Of a stretch of 64,000 bases of DNA, positions 18,567-29,576 are shown piece by piece. This DNA is from an uncultured Rhodospirillaceae bacterium (GTDB taxonomy: Bacteria > Pseudomonadota > Alphaproteobacteria > Rhodospirillales > Magnetospirillaceae). The notes below the pieces were generated by a model. The model had not been told where the DNA came from, ran no database searches, and saw nothing but the letters and a program-made list of their open reading frames with translations. The stretch covers positions 62,001-126,000 of the forward strand of contig CAIUSV010000068.1 in NCBI GenBank assembly GCA_903901915.1, in the 5' to 3' direction. A program made the translations under genes and the position numbers. Each line of letters starts with the position of its first letter. The stretch's first letter is position 1.

Positions 18567-19247
18567 ATGACCCGCCAACCGCCCGTCAAACTGTCCGGTC
18601 CCAGCGTCGAGCCCGCCTCGGGTGGTCCGGCGGCGCAACTGGTGGTGTTCCTGCACGGGGTCGGCGTCGATGGGTCCGATCTGATCGAGCTGGCGCCGTT
18701 CTTCGCCGACGTGCTGCCCGACGCCGCCTTCGTCGCCCCCGATGCGCCGTTCGCCTTCGACATGGCGCCGTTCGGCCGCCAGTGGTTCAGCCTGAAGGAT
18801 CGCACGCCGGGGGTGATCGCGGCCGGGGTGCGTGAAACCGCGCCGATCCTTGACGCCTTCATCGACGAGCAACTGGCACTGTGGGGTGTGGCCGAGTCCG
18901 ATCTGGCGCTGATCGGCTTCAGCCAGGGGACCATGATGGCGTTGCATGTGGCGCTGCGTCGCCAGCGGCCGTTGGCGGCGGTGGTGGGATTTTCCGGCGC
19001 GGTGGTCGATCCCGCTTCGCTGCCGGCCGAGGTCACGGCACGGCCGAAGGTGCTGCTGGTCCACGGCGAGGACGACGAGGTGGTCAACCCGGCCTGCCTG
19101 GGCGCGGCCGAAACCGCACTGGCCTCGGTGGGGGTGCCGGTGCTGGCCCAGTTGCGCCCCGGCCTGGGCCACGGCATCGACGGCCCCGGCGCCCAGTTGG
19201 CGCTGGCCTTTCTCGGCAAGGTGTTCGGCGTTCCTTCGGACGACTGA
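18567..19247 (+). CDS. Phospholipase/carboxylesterase family alpha/beta hydrolase
   Basis: A 226-residue serine hydrolase of the carboxylesterase type 2 family. Visible elements are the oxyanion-hole region VFLHGVGVDGSDLIEL, the nucleophile elbow IGFSQGTMMALH, the acid in VHGEDDEVV and the base in GLGHGIDGPG, so the Ser-Asp-His triad is complete. There is no signal peptide, so it is cytoplasmic. The natural substrate, a short-chain or lysophospholipid ester, cannot be told from sequence. It stands divergent to gluQ with 75 bp between them. Confidence 0.88.
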   Translation: MTRQPPVKLSGPSVEPASGGPAAQLVVFLHGVGVDGSDLIELAPFFADVLPDAAFVAPDAPFAFDMAPFGRQWFSLKDRTPGVIAAGVRETAPILDAFIDEQLALWGVAESDLALIGFSQGTMMALHVALRRQRPLAAVVGFSGAVVDPASLPAEVTARPKVLLVHGEDDEVVNPACLGAAETALASVGVPVLAQLRPGLGHGIDGPGAQLALAFLGKVFGVPSDD

Positions 19248-19340
19248 TCGCCGTCGGGTTCACCCAATCGTCACGAAGAGGGGGATGGATTCACCCCGAC
19301 GAATACTATATCTTGCGTCTACCCGTGAAGGGAGAGGCGA

Positions 19341-19901
19341 TTGATCGCATTCGACAATCATCCTGCCCTGGTGCTGAACGCCGATTTCCGGCCGCTCAGT
19401 TACTTCCCGCTGTCGCTGTGGTCATGGCAGGACGCGATCCGGGCGGTGGTGTCGGACCGGGTCAACGTGGTGTCGGAATACGACCGCCACGTCCATTCGC
19501 CGCGCTTTTCCATGCGGCTCCCCAGCGTGATCTCGCTCAAGGACTATGTGCCCTGCGCTCGGCGACCGGCCTTCACCCGGTTCAACGTGTTCTTGCGTGA
19601 CCGCTTTTCCTGCCAGTATTGCGGCCTGGGCTTTCCTACCCACGACCTGACCTTCGACCATGTGGTGCCGCGCTCACGCGGTGGCAGCACCACCTGGGGC
19701 AATGTGGTCACCGCCTGTTCACCCTGTAATCTGCGCAAGGGCAGTCGGCTGCCGCGCGAGGCCGGCATGACCTTGCTGGACCGGCCCCAGCCGCCCTCGA
19801 CCTACGAGTTGCAGGAAAACGGCCGCGCCTTTCCGCCCAACTATCTGCACCGGTCGTGGCGTGACTTCCTGTACTGGGACAGCGAGCTGGAGCCGTTCTG
19901 A
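19341..19901 (+). CDS. HNH endonuclease family protein
   Basis: A 186-residue protein of a type I know as very widely conserved in alphaproteobacteria. It begins ALVLNADFRPLSYFPLSLWS and contains the HNH/zinc module: CQYCGLGF, then LTFDHVVPRSRGG, then NVVTACSPCNLRKGSR. Two CxxC pairs form the zinc knuckle, and the HVVPRSRGG histidine is the expected catalytic residue. The start is TTG at 19341 with GGGAGAGG just upstream; no ATG is available. Its wide conservation suggests a housekeeping DNA-processing role rather than a mobile intron nuclease. Confidence 0.88.
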   Translation: MIAFDNHPALVLNADFRPLSYFPLSLWSWQDAIRAVVSDRVNVVSEYDRHVHSPRFSMRLPSVISLKDYVPCARRPAFTRFNVFLRDRFSCQYCGLGFPTHDLTFDHVVPRSRGGSTTWGNVVTACSPCNLRKGSRLPREAGMTLLDRPQPPSTYELQENGRAFPPNYLHRSWRDFLYWDSELEPF

Positions 19902-19904
19902 GGC

Positions 19905-21191
19905 TCATCCGTTTTCCGCCAGCACCACCCCGGCCAGATACAGGCTGCCGCAGATCAGGATGCGGGAGGGGCGGGGCGCCGCTTCCACCAGATTTCCCAC
20001 CGCCGCCTCGACGCTGACCGCCGGGGCGGCGTCGGGGCAGCCGTGGCGTCGGGCAGCCTCGGCGGCGGCTTCGGCGCTCAGGCTATTGGCCTCGCCGGGA
20101 ATGGCGATGGCGCGCAAGCCGCCGAACGCCCCGGCCAGCGGGGCGAAATAGCCGTCGATGTCCTTGGTGTTGAGCATGCCGAACACCGCCAGCAGCGGCC
20201 GGTCACTCCAGCCGCCGGCGTGGCGGGCGATGGCTTGGGCGGCGTGGGGATTGTGGCCGCCGTCCAGCCACAGCTCCCAGCCAGACGGCAGCCGGTCCAC
20301 CAGCGGGCCTCGGCTCAGCCGTTGCAGCCGCGCCGGCCATTGCACCGAGCGGAGCCCTTGGGCCAGAACCGCCTCCGACAAGCCGGGACCAAGCGGCAGG
20401 TGCTGGACGGCGGCCAGGGCCAGGGCGGCGTTGCGATACTGGAAATCGCCGGCCAGCACCGGGGCGGGCAGGGTCCAGCTCTTGGCGCCGCCGCGATAGA
20501 GCAGACCGCCGTCGGACGCGATCGTCGCCGAGAAATCGACGCCATCTTGGATCAGCGGTGCCCCCAGTTCGGTGGCGCGGGCCTCCAGCACGGCGGTGGC
20601 CTCGGGGCGTTGCCCGGCCATCACGCAGGGCGTTCCCGGTTTCAGTATGCCGGCCTTCTCGGCGGCGATGGCGGCCAGGGTGTCGCCCAGGAACGCCTCG
20701 TGGTCCATGTCGATGGGAGTGATCACGGTAAGCGCCGGCCGCGCGATCACATTGGTGGCGTCCAGCCGCCCGCCCAATCCGGTTTCCAGGATGCAGATTT
20801 CGGCGGGGGCGCGGGCGAAAGCCAGGAAGGCCGCCGCCGTGGTGACCTCGAAGAAGGTGATGGGGTTGCCGGCATTGGCGGCCTCGACCTCTTCCAGCAA
20901 GGCCAGCATCTCGGCGTCGTCCGGAATGCATCCGGCAATGCGGATGCGTTCGGCGAAACGCACCAGATGGGGCGAGGTGTAGACGTGGACGCCAAGCCCC
21001 GCCGCCTCGTACAGCGCTCGCAGGGTGGCGATGGTCGAACCCTTGCCGTTGGTGCCGGCGACATGAATCACCGGCGGCAGTCGGCGCTCCGGGTGCCCCA
21101 ACGTTGCCAACAGCCGTTCCACCCGACCCAGCGACAGGTCGATGACCTTGGGGTGCAGCCGGGTCAGCCGGTCGAGAACGGAATCGATCAT
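19905..21191 (-). CDS. folC: Bifunctional dihydrofolate/folylpolyglutamate synthase
   Basis: Mur-ligase family ATPase of 428 residues that adds glutamate to dihydropteroate and to reduced folates. It has the P-loop VIHVAGTNGKGSTIATL, then VYTSPHLVRFAERIRI, the region LETGLGGRLDATNV, ITPIDMDHEAFLGDTLAAIA with the conserved DHxxFLG stretch, and WLDGGHNPHAAQ. The ATG at 21189-21191 is 17 nt after the accD stop. The gene order trpB-trpA-accD-folC is common in Proteobacteria. Confidence 0.95.
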   Translation of the reverse strand: MIDSVLDRLTRLHPKVIDLSLGRVERLLATLGHPERRLPPVIHVAGTNGKGSTIATLRALYEAAGLGVHVYTSPHLVRFAERIRIAGCIPDDAEMLALLEEVEAANAGNPITFFEVTTAAAFLAFARAPAEICILETGLGGRLDATNVIARPALTVITPIDMDHEAFLGDTLAAIAAEKAGILKPGTPCVMAGQRPEATAVLEARATELGAPLIQDGVDFSATIASDGGLLYRGGAKSWTLPAPVLAGDFQYRNAALALAAVQHLPLGPGLSEAVLAQGLRSVQWPARLQRLSRGPLVDRLPSGWELWLDGGHNPHAAQAIARHAGGWSDRPLLAVFGMLNTKDIDGYFAPLAGAFGGLRAIAIPGEANSLSAEAAAEAARRHGCPDAAPAVSVEAAVGNLVEAAPRPSRILICGSLYLAGVVLAENG

Positions 21192-21208
21192 CGTTGAGGA
21201 CGGGACCC

Positions 21209-22117
21209 CTAGTCCTCGACCACCGTGTAGGGTGTGTCGATGGGCAGGGCCACCAGATCGCCGGCGGGGGCGCGGTTGCGCAGCAACGACAGCACCCGGA
21301 TCAGGGTGGCGCGCAATTCGCGGCGCGGCACCACCATGTCGATCATGCCGTGTTCCAGCAGGTATTCCGCCTTCTGGAAGCCTTCGGGCAGTTTCTCGCG
21401 GATGGTGGACTCGATCACCCTGGCCCCGGCGAAGCCGATCACCGCGCCGGGTTCGGCGATGGCGATGTCGCCCAGCATGGCGAAGCTGGCCGAGACGCCG
21501 CCGGTGGTGGGATCGGTCAGCAGCACGATATAAGGCAGCCGCTTTTCCTTAACCTTGTCCACCGCCACGGTGGTCCGCGCCATCTGCATCAGCGACAGGA
21601 TGCCTTCCTGCATGCGGGCGCCACCCGAAGCCGGGATGAGGATCAGCGGCGCATCCTGCAACACCGCCAGTTCGGCGGCGGCGACGATGCCGTCACCCAC
21701 CGCGACGCCCATGGAACCGCCCTGGAACTCGAAATTGAAGCAGGCCACCACCACGCCGAGGCCGCCCATGCGGCCATGGGCGACCACGATGGCGTCGTGC
21801 TCGCCGGTCTTGGCGCGGGTCTCCTTGAGGCGGTCGGAATAGCGCTTCTGGTCCTTGAAGCGCAGTGGATCATCGGCGCTCTTGGGCAGTTCGATGCGCT
21901 GGTAATGGCCGTCGTCGAACAGCATGGCCAGCCGCTTCCTGACCGACAGGCGCATGTGATGGCCGCAGTGCTGGCAGACGTTCAAGGCCCGATCCAGGTC
22001 GCGATGAAACACCATGTGGCCGCAGCCGGGGCACTTGTGCCACAGGTTGTCCGGTACCTCCTTGGGAGCGACCAGACGCTGGATCTTGGGACGGACGAAG
22101 TTGGTGAGCCAGTTCAT
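21209..22117 (-). CDS. accD: Acetyl-CoA carboxylase carboxyltransferase subunit beta
   Basis: Beta subunit of the carboxyltransferase that makes malonyl-CoA for fatty acid synthesis, 302 residues. An N-terminal four-cysteine zinc ribbon (CPGCGHMVFH and CQHCGHHMRL) precedes the crotonase-fold domain with IPASGGARMQEGILSLMQMA and LLTDPTTGGVSASFAMLGD. It works with AccA, which is not in this window. It is the third gene of a minus-strand trpB-trpA-accD-folC set, 6 nt after trpA. Confidence 0.96.
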   Translation of the reverse strand: MNWLTNFVRPKIQRLVAPKEVPDNLWHKCPGCGHMVFHRDLDRALNVCQHCGHHMRLSVRKRLAMLFDDGHYQRIELPKSADDPLRFKDQKRYSDRLKETRAKTGEHDAIVVAHGRMGGLGVVVACFNFEFQGGSMGVAVGDGIVAAAELAVLQDAPLILIPASGGARMQEGILSLMQMARTTVAVDKVKEKRLPYIVLLTDPTTGGVSASFAMLGDIAIAEPGAVIGFAGARVIESTIREKLPEGFQKAEYLLEHGMIDMVVPRRELRATLIRVLSLLRNRAPAGDLVALPIDTPYTVVED

Positions 22118-22123
22118 GTGGTC

Positions 22124-22917
22124 CTATCCTCGCTTCCTTGCACCGCGCACGCCGGTCGCCAGTTCCCGCACCAGATCCAACGGCCTGCCGCCGTCCGCCT
22201 GGGTGGAAACGATGGCCGAGCCAACCACCGCGCCCTCGGCGATGCGGGCCACCTCGGCAGCCTGCTCGGCGGTCTTGATGCCGAAGCCGACGCAGATGGG
22301 AAGGTCGGTGTGGCGGCGAATCCTGGTCACCGCCTCGTCGATGGCGGTATGGCTGGCCGAGCCGGTGCCGGTGATACCGGCGATGGAGACGTAATAGACG
22401 AAGCCCGAGGCATTGGCGAGCACCACCGGCAGGCGGGCGTCGTCGCTGGTGGGGGTGGTCAGAACGATGAAGTCGATGCCGGCGGCCTTGAGGAACGGCA
22501 CCAACTCGCCGGCCTCCTCGGGCGGCAGGTCGACGATGATCAGGCCGTCCACCCCGGCCCGGGCGGCATCGGCGGCGAATTTTTCGGCGCCCCAGGCATA
22601 GATCGGGTTGTAGTAGCCCATCAGGATGATCGGGGTATCGTCATCGGTCCGGCGGAACTCGGCCACCATCGCCAGCGTCGCCGCAAGGGTGGCACCGGCG
22701 GCCAGGGCGCGCTGTCCGGCCAATTGGATGGCGGGACCGTCGGCCATGGGATCGGTGAACGCCATGCCCAATTCGATCAGGTCGGCACCGGCGGTGGGCA
22801 GGCCGTTCAGCATCGCCTGGCTGGCGGCGCGATCGGGGTCGCCGGCCATGATGAACGTCACCAGGCCGGCGCGGTTCTCGGTCTTGAGGGTGGCGAAACG
22901 TCTGGCGATGCGACTCA

Positions 22918-22918
<1 letters not shown>
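22124..22918 (-). CDS. trpA: Tryptophan synthase alpha subunit
   Basis: A 264-residue TIM-barrel enzyme that cleaves indole-3-glycerol phosphate to indole and glyceraldehyde 3-phosphate. Visible motifs are [31 protein letters not shown] with the catalytic Glu, and [27 protein letters not shown] carries the catalytic Asp, and [20 protein letters not shown] completes the phosphate-binding site. The ATG at 22916-22918 overlaps the trpB stop by one base, so the subunits are translationally coupled. Confidence 0.96.
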
Positions 22919-24141
<1,223 letters not shown>

Positions 24142-24283
24142 CTGATTCCGAAGGGCGGTGGCTCGAAAGTCGGCCAATAAAGCACGAAGCGTCCCCCAAG
24201 GGGAGGGGTTTTCCTTCGCCCAAGGCAAGGGGGGAGTCGCATGAGGATTTGGCGCTTCGTCCCGAACCGGGCATGATGGCGCG

Positions 24284-25972
24284 ATGCAGAGCGATCAGAC
24301 GCCTTCCGGGGATGCCCCCGACGATACCGCCAGCCATCTCGACCTCATTGTCGAGATGACCGCCGCCTTCGGCCAATCGCACGACGTACGGGCGACCTTG
24401 CGCCTCGGCCTGGAGCGCATCGCCGAGCGGGTCGGCTCGGAGGCCGCCTCGCTGTTCCTGATCGATCCGGCAACCGGGGGGCTGCTCTGCCATGCCTGCG
24501 TCGGGGCGGTGGACATTTCCGGTCTGCGGCTGGCGCCGGGCACCGGCATCATCGGCCGTGCGGTCGACAGCAACACGGCGCAGCTGGTCAGAGACACCAA
24601 GGGCGATTCCGACTTCGCCGGGGTGGTGGACGACGCCACCGGTTTCGCCACCCGCTCGATTCTCTGCGCTCCACTGGCGGTGCGGACCGAGAAGCTGGGC
24701 GCGATCGAGCTGATCAACAAGAAGGGCGGCGGTGCCTTCACCCGGGCCGACAGCCGGCTGTTGCAGGCGTTGGCCTCGTCCTCGGCACTGGCGCTGTACA
24801 ACGCCCGACTGGTCGCCGCCATGGCCGAACAGGGCGCCCTGGCCCGCGAACTGACCCTGGCGTCGGAAATTCAGCGCGCCATGTTGCCGGGGCCGCAACC
24901 GGCGGACTCTCCGGTTCACGGCATCAATCTGGCGGCGCGCGGGGTATCGGGGGATTTTTACGAGATCATGCCGTTGGCCGGCGGCCGGGTGGCGTTCGCC
25001 ATCGGCGACGTTTCGGGCAAGGGCATGAACGCCTCGTTGCTGATGGCCAAGACCGCCAGCCTGTTCCGCTGCCTGGCCAAGCGCGAGGACGGCCCCGGCC
25101 GGTTGCTTGAAGCCATCGATTCCGAGCTGCACGAAACCGGGCTGGCCGGGATGTTCGTTACCATGGTGGCGGGAATTTTCGATCCCGCCGCCGGGCGGGT
25201 GGTGCTGGCCAATGCCGGGCACGAGCCGCCGCTGGTCCGGTCGGCCAAGGGGGGGTTCCGCGCCATCGAGGACGGCTCGCCGCCGCTGGGCATCGCCCCC
25301 GATCTGCTGGCCGGAGGCGTTCCGGAATGCGTGGTCGATCTCGATGGCGGCGCGCTTTATCTCTTCACCGATGGCCTGACCGAAGCCCGCGCCGCTAATG
25401 GCGGCATGCTGGGCAACGACGGCGTCAGGGGGCTGCTTGACGCATTCGCCGGCATGCCGGCGGCGGATCGTCTCGACGCGGTGGTGCGCTCGCTCGACGG
25501 TGTCGGCTCGCTGCGCGACGACGCCACCCTGTTGGTGGTCGAGGACCGCCGGGGGGCGGCCGACGGAACGTTCGAGCGGCGCTATCCGGCGCGGCCGGAG
25601 ACGCTGGCCGATATCCGCGCCTCGGTTTCCCGGGCGGCGCGGGAATTGGGCTGCGACGACGCCACGGCCTCCGACGTGGTTCTGGCGGTGGACGAAGCGT
25701 GCCAGAACGTCATCCGTCACGCCTACAAAGGGGGCGAGGGCGACGTCGTCGTCCATGTCGGCCGCGAGGATGATCTGTTGGTCATACGACTTATGGACTT
25801 CGCACCACCCTCGGATGTGGCTAAGATCCGTCCGAGGCGATTGGATGACGTGCGACCCGGCGGCCTGGGTACCCACCTGATGCGGTCGGTCATGGATCGC
25901 GTCGACTTCCTGCCGCCGCCGGCGGGAATCGGCAATCTGTTGCAGATGGTGAAGCGGATGGGGGAACCATGA
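24284..25972 (+). CDS. GAF / SpoIIE-type PP2C phosphatase / RsbW-like ATPase fusion
   Basis: A 562-residue partner-switching regulator. A GAF domain (about 18-185) is joined to a SpoIIE-type phosphatase (about 188-420) with the metal-binding sites GDFYE (223-227), GDVSGKG (241-247), TDGLTEA and RDDATLL. The C-terminal GHKL kinase-like ATPase (about 430-562) has its N-box at [15 protein letters not shown] and a G-box at GGLGTHLMR. No membrane segment is seen. Proteins of this type dephosphorylate STAS proteins, while RsbW-like domains phosphorylate them. Its stop overlaps the start of such a STAS gene, and an MCE lipid transporter follows. Regulation of that transporter is inferred. Confidence 0.88.
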   Translation: MQSDQTPSGDAPDDTASHLDLIVEMTAAFGQSHDVRATLRLGLERIAERVGSEAASLFLIDPATGGLLCHACVGAVDISGLRLAPGTGIIGRAVDSNTAQLVRDTKGDSDFAGVVDDATGFATRSILCAPLAVRTEKLGAIELINKKGGGAFTRADSRLLQALASSSALALYNARLVAAMAEQGALARELTLASEIQRAMLPGPQPADSPVHGINLAARGVSGDFYEIMPLAGGRVAFAIGDVSGKGMNASLLMAKTASLFRCLAKREDGPGRLLEAIDSELHETGLAGMFVTMVAGIFDPAAGRVVLANAGHEPPLVRSAKGGFRAIEDGSPPLGIAPDLLAGGVPECVVDLDGGALYLFTDGLTEARAANGGMLGNDGVRGLLDAFAGMPAADRLDAVVRSLDGVGSLRDDATLLVVEDRRGAADGTFERRYPARPETLADIRASVSRAARELGCDDATASDVVLAVDEACQNVIRHAYKGGEGDVVVHVGREDDLLVIRLMDFAPPSDVAKIRPRRLDDVRPGGLGTHLMRSVMDRVDFLPPPAGIGNLLQMVKRMGEP

Positions 25973-26295
25973 ATCTGGACAGTCGCGAAATCGACGGGGC
26001 CGTAGTGGTGACGCTGGCCGGCGAGGTCGACCTCAGCCACAGTCCCGCCTTGCGCAAATCCCTGATGGATCTGATGCTGGCCCGTCGCGACGTGGCGGTC
26101 GATCTGGCCGGCGTCGCCTATATCGACAGTTCCGGCATCGCCGGCCTGGTCGAGGCCTATCAGATGTCGCGCAAGAACGGCACTCGCTTCGTCCTGGCGG
26201 CGATCAGCGATCCGGTGAAGCGGGTGCTGCAACTGGCGCGGCTTGATCGCGTCTTCGCCATTGCCGAAACGGTCGAGGCGGCATTGAAGGGATAG
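25969..26295 (+). CDS. STAS-domain protein (anti-sigma antagonist / MlaB-like)
   Basis: A single STAS domain of 108 residues: VVTLAGEVDLSHSPALRKSL, then VDLAGVAYIDSSGIAGLVEA. Ser55, in the DSSG motif, aligns with the phosphorylated serine of SpoIIAA and RsbV. The gene overlaps the phosphatase/ATPase gene by 4 nt (ATGA) and lies 9 nt before mlaE. Two readings are possible: an anti-sigma-factor antagonist, or the MlaB subunit that binds the MlaF ATPase in Mla complexes. The context fits both at once, which makes this gene the likely link between the two modules. Confidence 0.85.
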   Translation: MNLDSREIDGAVVVTLAGEVDLSHSPALRKSLMDLMLARRDVAVDLAGVAYIDSSGIAGLVEAYQMSRKNGTRFVLAAISDPVKRVLQLARLDRVFAIAETVEAALKG

Positions 26296-26304
26296 GGGCG
26301 CGAC

Positions 26305-27122
<818 letters not shown>

Positions 27123-27123
<1 letters not shown>

Positions 27124-27965
27124 TGACCCGCGGTTCGACAGGCTCCGCCGACAAAAGCATCGAGGTGATCGATCTGGTCACCCATTACGGCGATCGCCAG
27201 ATTCTGCACAACGTCAGTCTGGACGTGCGCAAGGGCGAGATCATGGTGATCATGGGCGGCTCCGGCTCGGGCAAGACCACCCTGCTCGCCCATCTTCTCG
27301 GCCTCAAGGCCCCGACCTCCGGAACGGTGCGGGTGCTGGGCAGCGAGTTGGGCCGGCTGGGGCCGATGGACTTGCAGAAGCTGCGCACCCGTACCGGGGT
27401 GGCGTTCCAGTCGGGCGCGCTGTTCAGTTCCATGAGCGTGGGCGACAACATCGCTTTGCCGCTGCGCGAGCATACCGACCTTGATCGCACCACCATCGGC
27501 ATCATGACCCGGCTCAAGCTGGAGGTGGTCAGCCTCGCCGGCTTCGAGGACCTGATGCCGGCCGAACTGTCGGGCGGCATGATCAAGCGCGCGGCGCTGG
27601 CCCGCGCCATCGTCATGGACCCCGAACTGCTGTTCTGTGACGAGCCCTCGGCCGGGCTTGACCCGGTGGTGGCGTCGTCCATCGACGACCTGATCCTGCG
27701 CCTCAGGGACGCCATGGGCATGAGCATCGTGGTGGTGACCCATGACCTCGATTCGACCTTCAAGATCGCCGACCGCATCTGCGTGCTCGACAAGGGCAAG
27801 GTGCTGGCGCTGGACTCCGTCGAGGCCATTCGCGCCAGCACCGACACGCGCATTCAGAATCTGCTCAACCGCCGCACCGAGGAAGCCGAGCCCGACGCCG
27901 ACGCCTATCTGCGCCGGCTGCTTGGCGAGGGTGCGCCCAGACAGGACGGGACCGGCCGGACATGA
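27123..27965 (+). CDS. mlaF: MlaF-type ABC transporter ATP-binding protein
   Basis: ATPase of the MCE transporter, 280 residues. It has Walker A in IMGGSGSGKTTLLAHLLG, a Q-loop region VAFQSGALFSSMSVGDNIAL (the LFSSMSV stretch is typical of MlaF/Ttg2A), signature LSGGMIKRAALARAI, Walker B LLFCDEPSAGLDP and the H-loop VVVTHDLDS. The ATG at 27123-27125 overlaps the mlaE stop, and the gene overlaps mlaD by 4 nt. It energises lipid movement between the membranes together with MlaE and MlaD. Confidence 0.94.
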
Positions 27966-28924
27966 GGGACTCCAAGATCAACTACGTCATGGTCGGCGGC
28001 TTCGTGCTGGCCATGTTGGTCACCCTGGTGGTGGTGGTGGCGCTGCTCACCGGGCGGACCGGCTCCACCGTTTCCTACTTCACCCACCTGTCCAACGTGA
28101 ACGGCATCAAGTACGGATCCAAGGTGACCTACGAGGGCTTCGCCGTCGGTCAGGTCGAGACCATCGTGCCGCTCAGGGTGGATGGCAAGACCGCCTTCCG
28201 ACTGGAATTGGCGGTACAGCACGATTGGCGCATACCCAAGGATTCGGTGGCCCGGGTGGCGTCGTCGGGTTTGCTTTCGGCGGTGACGGTGGATATCTCG
28301 GGCGGTGTCGCCTCCGAAATGTTGCCGCCCGGATCGGAGATCACCAGCGGGTCGGCCGCCAACATCTTCGCCGCCATGAACGATGTCGCCGGCCAGATCA
28401 CCGATCTTAACCAGAATGCCCTGAAGCCGCTGCTGATCAGCCTCAACAAGCAGGTCGGCACCTTGGGCGCCATCCTGGAGAAAAGCGCCCCCGAACTGAT
28501 GCACAATCTGGTGGCTGTGACCGCCGATCTGGCGGTCAAGACCCCGCGCATCACCGCCGATGTCGAGCGCATGACCGGAACCCTGGCCACCAAGATCGTC
28601 ACCGACGCCAATGCCGAGCGCATCCAGCATACCCTGATCAACGTCGCCCAACTGTCCGCCGGGCTTCAGGACAGCCGCGGCAAGGTCGATTCCATGCTGG
28701 CGGCGCTGGACAAGACCATGGCCGGCAATCGCGACAACATCGACCAGAGCCTCAAGGATCTGCGCCACACCTTGCAGGCGGTGGCGCGCACCATCGACTC
28801 GGTCACCTATAATCTCGACGGCACCACCCGCAACCTGAATGAATTCAGCCGCCAGATCCGCGACAATCCCGGTGTACTGATCGGTGGGACCAAGCGGGGC
28901 GAGGACGGGCCGGGTCGGAAGTAA
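27962..28924 (+). CDS. mlaD: MCE-domain lipid-binding protein MlaD
   Basis: Periplasmic, inner-membrane-anchored MCE protein of 320 residues. One N-terminal transmembrane helix (about 9-30: VMVGGFVLAMLVTLVVVVAL) is followed by an MCE domain (about 40-120: VNGIKYGSKVTYEGFAVGQV, then VASSGLLSAVTVDISGG). A long helical tail (about 140-300) follows. The tail is longer than in E. coli MlaD (183 residues) and resembles MCE proteins of alphaproteobacteria and PqiB/Mce types, whose tails can form a needle or tunnel. It overlaps mlaF by 4 nt. Confidence 0.92.
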   Translation: MRDSKINYVMVGGFVLAMLVTLVVVVALLTGRTGSTVSYFTHLSNVNGIKYGSKVTYEGFAVGQVETIVPLRVDGKTAFRLELAVQHDWRIPKDSVARVASSGLLSAVTVDISGGVASEMLPPGSEITSGSAANIFAAMNDVAGQITDLNQNALKPLLISLNKQVGTLGAILEKSAPELMHNLVAVTADLAVKTPRITADVERMTGTLATKIVTDANAERIQHTLINVAQLSAGLQDSRGKVDSMLAALDKTMAGNRDNIDQSLKDLRHTLQAVARTIDSVTYNLDGTTRNLNEFSRQIRDNPGVLIGGTKRGEDGPGRK

Positions 28925-28961
28925 CCATGGGGACACCAACGATTCAAACGGGGACGGGACG

Positions 28962-29576
28962 ATGAACGGGCGATTTCGTGGCACTCTTCTCGTGGCGGTG
29001 GTTGCGTTTGCCTTGTCGGGCTGCGTCGGGCCGGCGGCACCGCCCGACATGTTCTATCGGATCGAGCCGGCGCCGCCGGCCAGCCGCTTCGCCACGCCGC
29101 CGCTGCCCGGTGTGCTGGAGGTCGAGCGGCTGTCCGCCGACGGGGTGGTGGCCGAGCGGGCCTTGGCCTTCGCCGCCAAGGAGGGCGGCCCGCTGGGACA
29201 TTACAAGTACGAATACTGGAGCGAGCCGCCGGGGGTGCTGCTGCAAGACCGTCTGAGCCGCCATCTTGCCGCCGCCGGCGCCGCCGATCGGGTGGTCACG
29301 CCCGATATCGGCGTATTGGCCGACTGGACGTTGCGGGGCAAGGTGCGGCGGTTCGAGCAACTGGCGGCTACGGGACAGGTGGCGGTCGAACTTCAGCTCA
29401 GCGTGATCAGCCGTAGCGGCGAATTGGTGTTGCTGGAGAGCTACGGCGTCCAGGTGCCCGCCGGTTCCGACAAGATCGAGGCCGCCGCCGCCGCCATCGA
29501 ACGGGGCGTTTCCGAGGTTTTTACCCGGTTTGTCGCCGATCTCGGCCGGCTTCGGACGGGTAAGTCGGCGCAATGA
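28962..29576 (+). CDS. ABC-type transport auxiliary lipoprotein (PqiC-like)
   Basis: A 204-residue lipoprotein. Its signal peptide has a hydrophobic core ending in the lipobox LSGC, so Cys is the likely lipidated residue 22. The body has the layout of the ABC_trans_aux family: DMFYRIEP near the start, a YWSEPPGVLLQDRLSRHL helix, and a late block, VELQLSVISRSGELVLLESY. These proteins sit in the outer membrane and contact MCE complexes such as PqiABC. The gene is 37 bp after mlaD and overlaps the next gene by 4 nt. An apparent upstream extension lies in mlaD and is rejected. Confidence 0.85.
   Translation: MNGRFRGTLLVAVVAFALSGCVGPAAPPDMFYRIEPAPPASRFATPPLPGVLEVERLSADGVVAERALAFAAKEGGPLGHYKYEYWSEPPGVLLQDRLSRHLAAAGAADRVVTPDIGVLADWTLRGKVRRFEQLAATGQVAVELQLSVISRSGELVLLESYGVQVPAGSDKIEAAAAAIERGVSEVFTRFVADLGRLRTGKSAQ

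Noticed and set aside
18492-19172. N-terminal extension of the gluQ frame to about 530 codons
   Set aside because: The extra part is antisense to the esterase gene. The synthetase signature begins right after GTG 18489-18491.
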